A stretch of 64,000 bases of DNA from Ichthyobacterium seriolicida. Its GTDB lineage: Bacteria > Bacteroidota > Bacteroidia > Flavobacteriales > Ichthyobacteriaceae. Positions 27,163-36,330 of the stretch are shown one piece after another. The notes under the pieces are model-generated. The model searched no databases and was not told the DNA's origin. It saw nothing but the letters and a program-made list of their open reading frames with translations. The DNA lies in contig NZ_AP014564.1 in NCBI RefSeq assembly GCF_002369955.1, positions 1,408,951 through 1,472,950 on the forward strand. Direction: 5' to 3'. A program made the position numbers and the translations under genes. Every line of letters begins with the position of its first letter. Within the stretch, counting starts at the first letter, position 1.

Positions 27163-29829
27163 ATGAAAAGGAAAGCTACGAAATTATCGGGACTAGAACC
27201 TCTAATAATTACAGAGGACAGTAATTTCGTCAATATAGGAGAGCGTACTAATGTATCTGGATCCAGAAAATTTTTACGTTTAATAAAGGAAGACAAGTTT
27301 GAAGAGGCCTTATCTATAGCAAAAGATCAGGTCGAGGGAGGGGCACAGGTTATAGATGTCAATATGGATGACGGGCTTATAAATGGTAAGGAATCCATGG
27401 TTAAATTTTTGAATTTAATAGCTTCAGATCCAGATATATCGCGCGTGCCTATAATGATAGATAGTTCTAAATGGGAAATAATACAAGCGGGCTTAAAGGT
27501 TATACAGGGTAAGGGAATAGTCAATTCCATTAGTCTGAAAGATGGTGAGGAGAATTTTATCACTCAAGCAAAATTTATAAAGAGATTTGGTGCAGCTATA
27601 GTGGTAATGGCTTTTGACCAAAAGGGACAGGCCGATACTTACCAAAGGCGTATAAGTATATGTGAAAAGTCGTACAATATTTTAGTAGAAAAAGCGGACT
27701 TTCCTCCAGAGGATATAATATTTGATCCCAATATTTTCCCAGTAGCTACTGGGATGGAAGAACACAATAACAATGCAATAGATTTCTTTAGAGCCACTAA
27801 ATGGATATCTGAGAATCTTGCTCATGCTCATATTAGTGGTGGAGTTAGTAATGTATCTTTTTCTTTTCGAGGTAACAATGTGGTTAGAGAAGCCATGCAT
27901 TCTTCATTTTTATACCACGCTATAAAAAACGGCATGACATTTGGGATTGTAAATCCTTCTATGTTAGAGGTGTATGACAATATAAAAGAACCGCTTTTAG
28001 AATTAGTGGAAGACGTTTTATTAAATCGCAGAGCAGATTCTACAGAACGTTTGTTAGACTATGCCGATAAGATAAAAGATACAACTAATAAAAAAGAGGT
28101 AAAAAGCCAAGTTTGGAGAGAGGAGAGTTTACAAGATCGCATTACTTATTCTTTGGTAAAGGGAGTAGCAGAATATATTGTTCAAGACGTCGAAGAGGCT
28201 AGAAAAAGTGTATCAAAACCCATAGAGGTGATAGAGATTTATCTCATGAATGGCATGAATACTGTGGGAGATTTATTTGGAGATGGAAAGATGTTTTTAC
28301 CTCAAGTTGTAAAGTCTGCTCGTGTTATGAAAAAGGCGGTTGAGTGTATATTGCCGTATATGGAGACAAAAGAAGATACTCGCAATTATTCTGGAAAAAT
28401 ACTCATGGCGACCGTTAGAGGTGATGTTCACGATATAGGCAAAAACATAGTCAATGTAGTTTTGGGTTGCAATAATTATGAGATAGTAGATTTAGGAGTG
28501 ATGGTTCCTCCTGAGAAGATAATTAAGACAGCCATAGAGGAAAATGTAGATGTAATAGGTCTCAGTGGACTTATTACCCCTTCTTTAGATGAAATGGTAT
28601 TTTTAGCCAAGGAGATGAAGAGAAATAATTTGAAGATTCCCCTTATAATAGGTGGTGCTACAACATCTAAAACTCACACTGCCGTTAAGATAGAACCTGA
28701 GTATGACAATGGCGTGGTACATGTTATAGATGCTTCTCGTAGTGTGACTGTCATAGAATCTCTATTGGGTAAAAGTAAGGATTCATTTTTGGCTGATATA
28801 AAAAAAGAATACTCACATATTAGAGAGAAATTTTTGAATAAATCTTCTAAAAAAATATATCTGACTATTGAGGAGTGTAGAAAAAATAGATATAAGATAG
28901 ATTGGAAAAACACAGAAATTAAAAAACCTAATCACTTGGTAATTAAACTATTAAATAAAATATCTCTTAAGAGGATATTAGAATTTATAGATTGGTCTCC
29001 TTTTTTCGCTACTTGGGAAATGACTGGTAAATTTCCGGAGATATTAAATCATAAGACAAAGGGTAAGGAAGCAAAAAAGTTATATAACGATGCGTTGTGT
29101 ATGATAGATGATGTGGTAAAAAATAATTATTTGGAGATAAATGCAATTTTAGGTTTATTCCCAGCTAATACAGTTAATCACGATGATATAGAAGTATACG
29201 TAGACGAGAGCAGAAATAGTATTAGAGGTGTTTTTAGAACTGTTCGTCAGCAATTGAAAAAAGCCAAAGGGTTACCTTATATCTCACTCTCGGATTTTAT
29301 AGCTCCAAAAGAGGAGAGGGATGACTACATAGGATGTTTTGCTATATCAGTTTTCGGCGGGGATGAATTAGTATCTAAATACAGAGAAGACCACGATGAG
29401 TATAAATCCATTATGATAAAGGCCATATCTGATCGTTTTGCAGAGGCTACTGCAGAGTATCTTCACTTTAAGGTCAGGACGAATTACTGGGGATATAGCA
29501 GTAATGAAGATTTCACTAATGAAGAATTAATAAGAGAGAAATATGTAGGCATACGCCCTGCATCGGGTTATCCAGCCTGTCCTGATCACTTTGAAAAGAC
29601 TACTGTTCTAAATATTTTAGATGCGCAAAAAAAGATAGGAATTTCTCTAACTGATAATTTAGCTATGTTGCCGAATTCTTCCATATCTGGATATTATTTC
29701 GCTAATAAAGAGGCTAGATACACTGGAATAGGTAAGATATCTAAAGATCAAATAGAAGATTTAGCGAGGCGTAGAAATATGGATATTTGCGATGTAGAAA
29801 AGTGGCTACGTCCAAATTTAGGTTATTGA
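27163..29829 (+). CDS. metH: Methionine synthase, folate/cobalamin/activation modules (split MetH part 2)
   Basis: The 888-residue protein supplies the rest of cobalamin-dependent methionine synthase. A pterin-binding barrel (about 20-280; [21 protein letters not shown]) is followed by the helical cap and the B12-binding Rossmann domain with DVHDIGKNI, whose His (about residue 422) is the lower axial cobalt ligand, plus GLSGLITPS. The C-terminal activation domain holds [12 protein letters not shown], the AdoMet-binding motif needed for reductive reactivation. Together with the preceding gene it transfers methyl from 5-methyl-THF to homocysteine. The two are 9 bp apart and co-transcribed; truA follows after 16 bp. 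Confidence 0.94.
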   Translation: MKRKATKLSGLEPLIITEDSNFVNIGERTNVSGSRKFLRLIKEDKFEEALSIAKDQVEGGAQVIDVNMDDGLINGKESMVKFLNLIASDPDISRVPIMIDSSKWEIIQAGLKVIQGKGIVNSISLKDGEENFITQAKFIKRFGAAIVVMAFDQKGQADTYQRRISICEKSYNILVEKADFPPEDIIFDPNIFPVATGMEEHNNNAIDFFRATKWISENLAHAHISGGVSNVSFSFRGNNVVREAMHSSFLYHAIKNGMTFGIVNPSMLEVYDNIKEPLLELVEDVLLNRRADSTERLLDYADKIKDTTNKKEVKSQVWREESLQDRITYSLVKGVAEYIVQDVEEARKSVSKPIEVIEIYLMNGMNTVGDLFGDGKMFLPQVVKSARVMKKAVECILPYMETKEDTRNYSGKILMATVRGDVHDIGKNIVNVVLGCNNYEIVDLGVMVPPEKIIKTAIEENVDVIGLSGLITPSLDEMVFLAKEMKRNNLKIPLIIGGATTSKTHTAVKIEPEYDNGVVHVIDASRSVTVIESLLGKSKDSFLADIKKEYSHIREKFLNKSSKKIYLTIEECRKNRYKIDWKNTEIKKPNHLVIKLLNKISLKRILEFIDWSPFFATWEMTGKFPEILNHKTKGKEAKKLYNDALCMIDDVVKNNYLEINAILGLFPANTVNHDDIEVYVDESRNSIRGVFRTVRQQLKKAKGLPYISLSDFIAPKEERDDYIGCFAISVFGGDELVSKYREDHDEYKSIMIKAISDRFAEATAEYLHFKVRTNYWGYSSNEDFTNEELIREKYVGIRPASGYPACPDHFEKTTVLNILDAQKKIGISLTDNLAMLPNSSISGYYFANKEARYTGIGKISKDQIEDLARRRNMDICDVEKWLRPNLGY

Positions 29830-29845
29830 GGGTTTATAGTTATAA

Positions 29846-30604
29846 ATGATGAGATATTTTATAGAGATATCATACTGTGGATATGATTATTGTGGATGGC
29901 AGATACAACCTGAGCAATATACTATACAAGGGATAATAGAGGATAGGATTAGTAAAATACTTGGAAAACAGATAAATATAGTAGGAGCCAGTAGAACAGA
30001 TTCTGGAGTACATGCCAAACAGACTTTTGCTCATTTCGATACGGATATAATAGAAAATATAGACAAATTAGTTTTTAAGCTCAATATGTTTTTACCAAAG
30101 GATATATCTATAAGAAATATTTTTCAAGTCAACGCAGATAGTCATGCTCGTTTTGATGCTACGAGTAGAACTTATAAATATTATATTTCAACTGTGAAAA
30201 ACTCTTTTACGTATAATTATACGTATCAGATATATAATTTTCTTCTGGATATAGAAAAGATGAATGAATCTTGTAAAGTTCTATTAGATTATACTGATTT
30301 TAAATGTTTTTCCAAGTCAAATACAGATGTATTCACTTATAACTGTGATATCACATTAGCTCATTGGGAAAAAAAAGAAGATTTATTAATTTTCACTATA
30401 AGATCAAATAGATTTCTCAGAAATATGGTGAGAGCCATAGTAGGTACCATGATGGAAATTAGTAGAGATAAAATCACAATTGATGATCTGAAAAACATAA
30501 TTGAAAATAGTTCTAATGTATCGTATTCTGTTCCAGCTAGAGGATTGTATCTCACCGAGATAGATTATCCTAAAGAAATATTCAAACGTAACACTATCGC
30601 TTAA
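29846..30604 (+). CDS. truA: tRNA pseudouridine synthase A
   Basis: TruA converts uridines 38-40 of the tRNA anticodon arm to pseudouridine. The catalytic aspartate is in GASRTDSGVHAKQ (near residue 52) and the family ending ARGLYLTEIDYP is present. Two Met codons open the frame (29846 and 29849); MRYFIEISYCG is the usual start. The final codons (..NTIA, stop) read into an IS256-type end, AACACTATCGCTTAAAGCGT, so the stop codon is supplied by the insertion sequence. Only the last few residues are affected and the enzyme should work. It is the last gene of a rightward unit with metH. Confidence 0.93.
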   Translation: MMRYFIEISYCGYDYCGWQIQPEQYTIQGIIEDRISKILGKQINIVGASRTDSGVHAKQTFAHFDTDIIENIDKLVFKLNMFLPKDISIRNIFQVNADSHARFDATSRTYKYYISTVKNSFTYNYTYQIYNFLLDIEKMNESCKVLLDYTDFKCFSKSNTDVFTYNCDITLAHWEKKEDLLIFTIRSNRFLRNMVRAIVGTMMEISRDKITIDDLKNIIENSSNVSYSVPARGLYLTEIDYPKEIFKRNTIA

Positions 30605-30837
30605 AGCGTGTAAAAAAAATGACATATTTTTTTTGTTTTTATTCATATTTGAACTCTTTTGTCAAAAAGAGTTCAAAATTGATTCAGGATTATTCCCCAA
30701 TTCAGTATAGGTCTGGACCATTTTTTTGTAGCCTATTTCAGAGCTAAGAAAGTATGTTTTATAACAGCATCATTAGTTGGGAATTACAACTTGTTTTTGT
30801 TGTATTTTCTGATGGTCCAAGAGAATTTAAGGGGACT
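30590..30837 (-). pseudogene. IS256-type remnant with transposase C-terminal debris
   Basis: The outer end is inside the last codons of truA. Reading leftward, broken frames give NDAVIKHTFLALK, ATKKWSRPILNWGIILNQF and LFDKRVQI, with stops between, as in the C-terminus of IS256-family transposases. It stops where the lipoprotein gene ending at 30838 begins. A near-identical remnant lies at 32487-32733. Confidence 0.75.
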
Positions 30838-32256
30838 TTACCTATTTCCTATACGAATTTCATGACTATTAAGATCACTTTGTATTTTGGATGAACTAAA
30901 TAATACATCAATGTTTTCAACTGAAATAGTAAGCATAACCCGTAATTTCACATCGTATACATTTTTTGTAATACCATCCTCAGCAGTTACTGTATAAGAA
31001 TATATATTATTGCTATGTGTAACATTTTTTTCTTGACTTGTATCTATAGAGGCATGCTCAGATATCCCTATAACAGGGGCAGGTAATCTTATAATTTTGT
31101 CTTTACTAAGGGAAGTAATATTAATAAGTGTGGTAATTTCACCTCTACCATTGGTAACCCCAGCAACAGGATGCCTAATAATAAGAGATCTATTTGTACC
31201 GATTGAAAAATTTGTGATCTTAGCCTCAGATGAAACCTTATTAGTTACTGTAACTGTATATTCTTTAGTAAAAATTGGATTTAAATCTGCAGATGATGTT
31301 ACTGTATACTTTACACCACTACTAAATTTCTGAGCTACAGAATTAGCTGGAGAAACCTCACCATTTTCTAATTCAATCGTAGGAGTTAGAAGTACTGTAT
31401 TTAGATTTAAATCTCTAGGCACAACTAATTTTATATTATTAGCATCATGATCTATTATTCCTGTTACAGGAGTGGTTATGCCTTCTTGAGGAGCAAATAC
31501 AAAAGATTTAATACAAGGGCCTTTAACTACCTTAACAGTATAAACTCTTCTATAATCTGTATCTATTTTTTTGAGAGTAAATACTTTATTAGTAATATCT
31601 CCAGATACAGCTATACTGTTAGTATGATCTACCGTATAACCATCAGGAATACCAATAATAGGCGTTAAGCCTTCTAAATTAATATCGTTATTATTAGATT
31701 TAGGAAACTTTAACAAAATAGTACCAGTAGCTTCAGTATCTGAATTGGATATAATTCCTGTAACAGGACTTGTAATACCCTTAGAAGCATCAGCAGATAT
31801 CGTAAAAGATGTTAAAACTGCATTATCTTTATTAAATGTTAACTTAGACAAAGATGATTTGGTAATATTTACTTTATAATTCTGAGAACTGCCATCTTCT
31901 GCAGTTACTTTAAATACCTTTTGATAAATATTAAGATCTGATATAAATTTAAAGTCTACCTTTTGACCACTTGAAGGGAAAACTTTAGCTTTATCCGAAA
32001 TAATTATTTTAGGTTTTAATCCTTTTAGGGAGGCATCATGTGGAACAGTTAAGGATATGATAGAACCATCTATAGTGGTTTCGAGATTCTCACCAAGATT
32101 TTTACCTATATTGTCAGAATCTAAAAACTTAAAGAGTTTAATTGTTTTTTCTGAACTTCCATATCCAGTTACCCTCTTATGCTTTACACAAGAGAAAGGG
32201 ATCGTTAATAAAAACATTAGAGAAAAAAACTCCTTTAAAAAATATCTTGTCTTCAT
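30838..32256 (-). CDS. Repeat-domain lipoprotein, tandem pair copy A
   Basis: The 472-residue protein has an SPII signal (lipobox IPFSC, Cys23); the basic residues after it (VKHKR) do not fit a surface-export signal, so a periplasmic orientation is likelier. It holds about four Ig-like DUF5018-type domains of 85-90 residues, each with a P(V/A)xG(I/V)I turn and an ending such as YTVKVVKG or YTVTVT. It is nearly identical to its neighbour (32734-34176) up to about residue 340 and then diverges. Function unknown; related domains occur in Bacteroidota glycan-binding and adhesion proteins. It has its own leader with a TAnnTTTG candidate (minus-strand TACCTTTG at 32353-32346). Confidence 0.78.
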   Translation of the reverse strand: MKTRYFLKEFFSLMFLLTIPFSCVKHKRVTGYGSSEKTIKLFKFLDSDNIGKNLGENLETTIDGSIISLTVPHDASLKGLKPKIIISDKAKVFPSSGQKVDFKFISDLNIYQKVFKVTAEDGSSQNYKVNITKSSLSKLTFNKDNAVLTSFTISADASKGITSPVTGIISNSDTEATGTILLKFPKSNNNDINLEGLTPIIGIPDGYTVDHTNSIAVSGDITNKVFTLKKIDTDYRRVYTVKVVKGPCIKSFVFAPQEGITTPVTGIIDHDANNIKLVVPRDLNLNTVLLTPTIELENGEVSPANSVAQKFSSGVKYTVTSSADLNPIFTKEYTVTVTNKVSSEAKITNFSIGTNRSLIIRHPVAGVTNGRGEITTLINITSLSKDKIIRLPAPVIGISEHASIDTSQEKNVTHSNNIYSYTVTAEDGITKNVYDVKLRVMLTISVENIDVLFSSSKIQSDLNSHEIRIGNR

Positions 32257-32486
32257 TTAGCTAAATAAAATTAATCATATCACATAAACCTAACTAAAAA
32301 AAAATGAATACTGTATTGCATACAATGCATTAAACATTTCTCGACCAAAGGTACGCATATAATGCGAGGCTAATTAATCTAAATTAGTAGCAAAAAAGAG
32401 TTATTCTATGAAAAATTTGCATGCTGCTATAGTAGACCCTTTAATAGTTATTATACACGTTCCAACCCAAGTCAAAAGTTTACGCT

Positions 32487-32733
32487 ACACTATCGCTTAA
32501 AGTGTGTAAATAAAAAATGACATATTTTTTCGTTTTTATTCATATTTGAACTCTTTTGTCAAAAAGAGTTCAAAATTAATTCAGGATTATTCCCCAATTC
32601 AGTATAGACTTAGACCGTTTTTTTGTAGCCTCTCTCAGAGCTAAGAAAGTATGTTTCATAACAGCATTATTAGTTGGGAAATACAACTTGTTTTTGTTGT
32701 ATTTCCTGACGGTCCAAGAAAATTTAAGGGGGC
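32487..32733 (-). pseudogene. IS256-type remnant duplicated with the lipoprotein gene
   Basis: This starts with ACACTATCGCTTAAAGTGTG and matches the remnant at 30590-30837 almost base for base, so it was copied together with the adjacent lipoprotein gene in a ~1.9 kb duplication. It contains only C-terminal transposase debris. The rest of the 32257-32733 gap holds the leader of lipoprotein copy A and about 80 bp of unrecognised AT-rich DNA. Confidence 0.75.
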
Positions 32734-34176
32734 CTACCTATTTGCCATACGAATTGTATAACTCTTAGTATCTCTTCGTATTTCGGATGCACTAAATAAT
32801 AATCCAAGGTTACCACTTGCACTTGAAATAGCAAGTGCAATCTGTATTCTCACATCGTATACATTTTTTGTACCATCCTCAGCAGTTACTGTATAATAAT
32901 ACCTCGGTTTTTCATTACCATCATAATTTTTTTCCTGACTTGTATCTATAGAAGCATGATCAGATATCCCTATATTAGGTACAGGTAATGTTAGAATATT
33001 GTCTGTAGGCGGGGAAGTAATTTGATTAACTATATAAATTTCACCTCTATCCCTGACAGTTCCAGTATACGAACTGTACTGGCCAGGATGGCTAATATAA
33101 AGAGTTCTAGCGCCACCGATTGAAAAATTTATGATCTTAGCCTCAGATGAAACCTTCTTAGTTACTGTAACCGTGTATTCTTTAGTAAAAATTGGATTTA
33201 AATCTGTAGCTGATGTTACTACTGTATACTTTATACCACTACTAAATTTCTGAGCTACAGAATTAGCTGGAGAGACCTCACCATTTTCTAATTCAATCGT
33301 AGGAGTTAGAAGTGTTGTATTTAGATCTAAATCTCTAGGCACAACTAATTTTATAGTATTAGCATCATGATCTATTATTCCTGTTACAGGAGTGGTTATG
33401 CCTTCTTGAGTAGCAAATACAAAAGACTTAATATAAGGGCCTTTAACTACCTTAACAGTATAAACTCTTCTATAATCTGTATCTATTTTTTTGAGAGTAA
33501 ATACTCTATTAGTAATATCTCCAGATACAGCTATACTGTTAGTATGATCTACCGTATAACCATTAGGAATACCAATAATAGGCGTTAAGCCTTCTAAATT
33601 AATATCGTTATTATTAGATTTAGGAAACTTTAACAAAATAGTACCAGTAGCTTCAGTATCTGAATTGGATATAATTCCTGTAACAGGACTTGTAATACCC
33701 TTAGAAGCATCAGCAGATATCGTAAAAGATGTTAAAACTGCATTATCTTTATTAAATGTTAACTTAGACAAAGATGATTTGGTAATATTTACTTTATAAT
33801 TCTGAGAACTGCCATCTTCTGCAGTTACTTTAAATACCTTTTGATAAATATTAAGATCTGATATAAATTTAAAGTCTACCTTTTGACCACTCGAAGGGAA
33901 AACTTTAGCTTTATCCGAAATAATTATTTTAGGTTTTAATCCTTTTAGGGAGGCATCATGTGGAACAGTTAAGGATATGATAGAACCATCTATAGTGGTT
34001 TCGAGATTCTCACCAAGATTTTTACCTATATTGTCAGAATTTAAAAACTTAAAGAGTTTAATTGTTTTTTCTGAACTTCCATATCCAGTTACCCTCTTAT
34101 GCTTTACACAAGAGAAAGGGATCGTTAATAAAAACATTAGAGAAAAAAACTCCTTTAAAAAATATCTTGTCTTCAT
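32734..34176 (-). CDS. Repeat-domain lipoprotein, tandem pair copy B
   Basis: The 480-residue paralogue of the downstream gene has the same signal peptide and lipobox (Cys23) and the same first three Ig-like domains, with only scattered substitutions up to about residue 340. From there the fourth domain differs strongly (for example GARTLYISHPGQYSSYTGTV in place of TNRSLIIRHPVAGVTNG) and an eight-residue insertion appears, while the motif HASIDTSQEKN and VTAEDGTKNVYDVR are kept. The pattern suggests a constant stalk with a variable tip. The leader is shortened compared with copy A and carries TATATTTG on the minus strand at 34215-34208. Confidence 0.78.
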   Translation of the reverse strand: MKTRYFLKEFFSLMFLLTIPFSCVKHKRVTGYGSSEKTIKLFKFLNSDNIGKNLGENLETTIDGSIISLTVPHDASLKGLKPKIIISDKAKVFPSSGQKVDFKFISDLNIYQKVFKVTAEDGSSQNYKVNITKSSLSKLTFNKDNAVLTSFTISADASKGITSPVTGIISNSDTEATGTILLKFPKSNNNDINLEGLTPIIGIPNGYTVDHTNSIAVSGDITNRVFTLKKIDTDYRRVYTVKVVKGPYIKSFVFATQEGITTPVTGIIDHDANTIKLVVPRDLDLNTTLLTPTIELENGEVSPANSVAQKFSSGIKYTVVTSATDLNPIFTKEYTVTVTKKVSSEAKIINFSIGGARTLYISHPGQYSSYTGTVRDRGEIYIVNQITSPPTDNILTLPVPNIGISDHASIDTSQEKNYDGNEKPRYYYTVTAEDGTKNVYDVRIQIALAISSASGNLGLLFSASEIRRDTKSYTIRMANR

Positions 34177-34264
34177 TTAGCTAAATAAAGTTAATCGTAC
34201 AGATGTACAAATATAATGTGAGATTAACTAGTCTAAGTTAGTAGTAAAAAAGAGTTATTCTATG

Positions 34265-34491
34265 AACCTGAGTTCGATTAATAAATCACTCAAGGCCTTT
34301 GATTTTATTAGGATTTAAGGAAAAGCTCCTTTAGTTTTTGTCTCTTTTGTGTGTTTATGAGACGATTTAGTATAAATTTAACAACTTTTGCACAAAAAAT
34401 ACTCGATTTATCACAAACACGAGTCTCTTTAATCCCAGTTAATTCAAGGCTTTCGGCTTTAATCAAGAAAATTATTAATCGAACTCAGGTT
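34265..34491 (-). mobile_element. 227 bp miniature inverted-repeat element (family 1), second copy
   Basis: The same 20 bp ends (AACCTGAGTTCGATTAATAA and its complement) and the same interior as the copy at 6185-6414, inverted. Its right end abuts the broken transposase reading frame at 34492. Its left flank (TTATTCTATGA) also occurs in the leader of lipoprotein copy A at about 32400 without the element, which fixes the left junction. Confidence 0.85.
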
Positions 34492-35283
34492 ACTACGCAT
34501 CTACTGGAATTCTTGATTTGGTGACACTACACATATTTGTGTCGTGGATTTAGGAAATACATTTTTTATAGTTTGGGTAAAGCCATTTAAATTATCCGTG
34601 GCTGTGATAAGTATATCCTCAACCCCTCTAGCCTTTAGATCTGTTAATACTCTCATCCAAAAGGCAGAGGATTCATTTTTTCCTAACCATAAGCCTAATA
34701 CTTCTTTTTTACCATTTCTACTAAGACCGACAGCGATGTACATACTCTTGTTAATCACTTTGGAATTCTCTTTAACCTTAAATACTATGGCATCCATCCA
34801 AACAACTAAATATAGGGGCTCTAGAGGTCTATTTTGCCAGGCTATGATATCATTTGTCACTCTATCTGTGATACGTGATATGGCAGATGTAGAAATATCA
34901 AAATCGTATAACTCTTGTATTTGATCCTCTATATCTGAGTTACTCATTCTCTTAGCATAAAGACTGATAATCACATTTTCTAATCCATCTGCTATATTCT
35001 TGCGTTTAGGGATTAACATAGGATTAAAAGAAGAATCTCTATCTCTTGGAACTTTAATCTTGCTTTCTCCTAATGATGTCCTAACATTTTTTGTAGAGTA
35101 ACCATTTCGGGAATTCGTATTGTTAGATTGCTCATATTTAGAATAATCCAAATGTGAATCTAATTCCCCCTCTAGAATCTTTTCAATACCACGCCTATGA
35201 ATTTTTTTTAGATATGATGTCAGATTTTCTCCTGTTTTGAATTGTTTTAAGAATTCATCTTTTAATAAATCTTCTTTTTTCAT
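34492..35283 (-). pseudogene. IS256-family transposase, N-terminal two thirds, frameshifted
   Basis: The frame opens with MKKEDLLKDEFLKQFKTGEN at 35283 and runs 260 codons to a stop at 34501. It contains the mutator-type DDE fold with the first Asp in VVWMDAIVFK and the second in LITATDNLNGF; the third catalytic residue (Glu) is absent. After TQICVV the in-frame reading gives SPNQEFQ-stop, whereas the +1 frame gives HQIKNSSRCVV, the expected continuation, so a frameshift occurred. Code then ends at the miniature element at 34491. The C-terminal third is missing here, so the protein cannot transpose. Confidence 0.88.
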
Positions 35284-35371
35284 TTGTATAAAGGTTTAAT
35301 TGATTTTTTAAAAAAATATCTAGGATTTTTTATCCTAAATATAAATTTTGTTCACTTTACGCGATAGCGTC
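35284..35371 (-). mobile_element. Outer end and leader of the IS256-type element
   Basis: On the minus strand the end reads GACGCTATCGCGTAAAGTGA, followed by TTTATATTTAGGATAAAAAA and the short leader before the transposase start. The same leader occurs in the solo element at 45040-45142. AGGATAAAAAATCCT forms a small hairpin. Confidence 0.75.
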
Positions 35372-35380
35372 TAGAAAACC

Positions 35381-36085
35381 TTAACTTGCCAATGCAATTG
35401 TAAGTACACTTATTTTTACCCCCTTAACGTCATTTTTAATGGCTTTTATACAAGCTTCTATTGTGGCTCCTGTAGTTATCACGTCGTCTACTATTAATAT
35501 GTGTTTATTTTCTACTTCCTGTGGTTTTGATAAATAAAACACATTCTTTACACCTTCCCAACGATCGAAACGACTTTTTTCTGTCTGAGTATCTTTTTGA
35601 TATTTCATTACTAGATTGTAAAGAGACAAGTCGATTTTCAAATTTTCTGATATGGCCTTAGCAAAGAGGTGAATTTGATTATACCCTCTTTTTCTCTGCT
35701 TCTTTTTATGTAGAGGAACGGGTATAACTATGTCACATTCATTGAAAAAATCTGTTTTGCCTAGCTCTCTATATGCCCAATTACCTAGGATATAACCGAT
35801 TTCAGGGTGATTTTTATATTTTAATTGATGAAGTAAGTTTTGCACTAAGCCCTTTTTCTTAAATAACAGAAAAGAAGTAGCTCTTTCTATTTTAACTCTG
35901 CCGTAGAAAAAAGATTCAACGAGATTATATTTCATAAGGTGAAAGTTAGTTTGAGGAATATCATTCCTACAAAATACACAAATAACACTCTCGTTATCAG
36001 TTAATAATCTTTCACAACATAGACAGGTGGAAGGATAAAATAAATAGAATAAATCCTTTAATACAGCTAACACAAAAAAATACAA
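35381..36085 (-). CDS. comF: ComF-family phosphoribosyltransferase-like protein
   Basis: The 234-residue protein has an N-terminal zinc-finger-like set of cysteines (STCLCCE, about 15-21, and VICVFC, about 34-39) and a C-terminal PRTase fold with IPVPLHKKKQRKRGYNQ and the PRPP loop ILIVDDVITTGATI. ComF proteins are needed for DNA uptake in competent bacteria and are also linked to repair; the biochemical role is unsettled. The start is a TTG at 36085 (an alternative GTG lies 12 bp inside). The cysteine motifs are close enough to the N-terminus that little is missing. It sits between the transposase fragment and a divergent fibre gene, with no other competence gene nearby. Confidence 0.87.
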   Translation of the reverse strand: MYFFVLAVLKDLFYLFYPSTCLCCERLLTDNESVICVFCRNDIPQTNFHLMKYNLVESFFYGRVKIERATSFLLFKKKGLVQNLLHQLKYKNHPEIGYILGNWAYRELGKTDFFNECDIVIPVPLHKKKQRKRGYNQIHLFAKAISENLKIDLSLYNLVMKYQKDTQTEKSRFDRWEGVKNVFYLSKPQEVENKHILIVDDVITTGATIEACIKAIKNDVKGVKISVLTIALAS

Positions 36086-36154
36086 TTCAGATTTGAGCGA
36101 ACAAGTTAAAAATTAACTATAATAAATTTACAAGGAATCACTAAGGCTTAAAAA

Positions 36155-36166
36155 GACACTATCGCT
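36155..36166 (+). repeat. Short IS256-type end fragment
   Basis: GACACTATCGCT matches the outermost 12 bp of the IS ends in this window and lies directly before the leader that is shared with the third fibre gene. Too short to be certain. Confidence 0.4.
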
Positions 36167-36211
36167 GTGTCTGGCATGTCTCATCAACTAGAGTATTCCA
36201 AAAAAAAACTG

Positions 36212-36219
36212 TATCTTTG
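36212..36219 (+). promoter_or_regulatory. -7 element of the second fibre gene, in a leader shared with the third
   Basis: TATCTTTG matches TAnnTTTG and is preceded by ATTCCAAAAAAAAACTG. The leader from about 36167 to the start codon at 36331 is closely similar to 40571-40733 upstream of the third fibre gene, where the same place reads TATATTTG. No -33 TTG is evident; the conserved TTCCA plus A-tract may stand in its place. Confidence 0.5.
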
Positions 36220-36330
36220 TCGGGTTTTTACTTTTTACTAACTAGTAGCTGTATCGACTAATTTCGAGGTAAAACATAAATTAAACAGTACTAAACAGCT
36301 TAGTTTTTTAATCATAAAAGTCAACTTTAT

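Noticed and set aside
26164-29829. metH broken by a frameshift
   Set aside because: The two genes end and begin at the natural domain border, each with complete motifs and 9 bp apart; the split form is known in Bacteroidota.
34544-34924. 126-codon rightward open frame within the transposase fragment
   Set aside because: It is antisense to a clearly recognisable IS256-type transposase.
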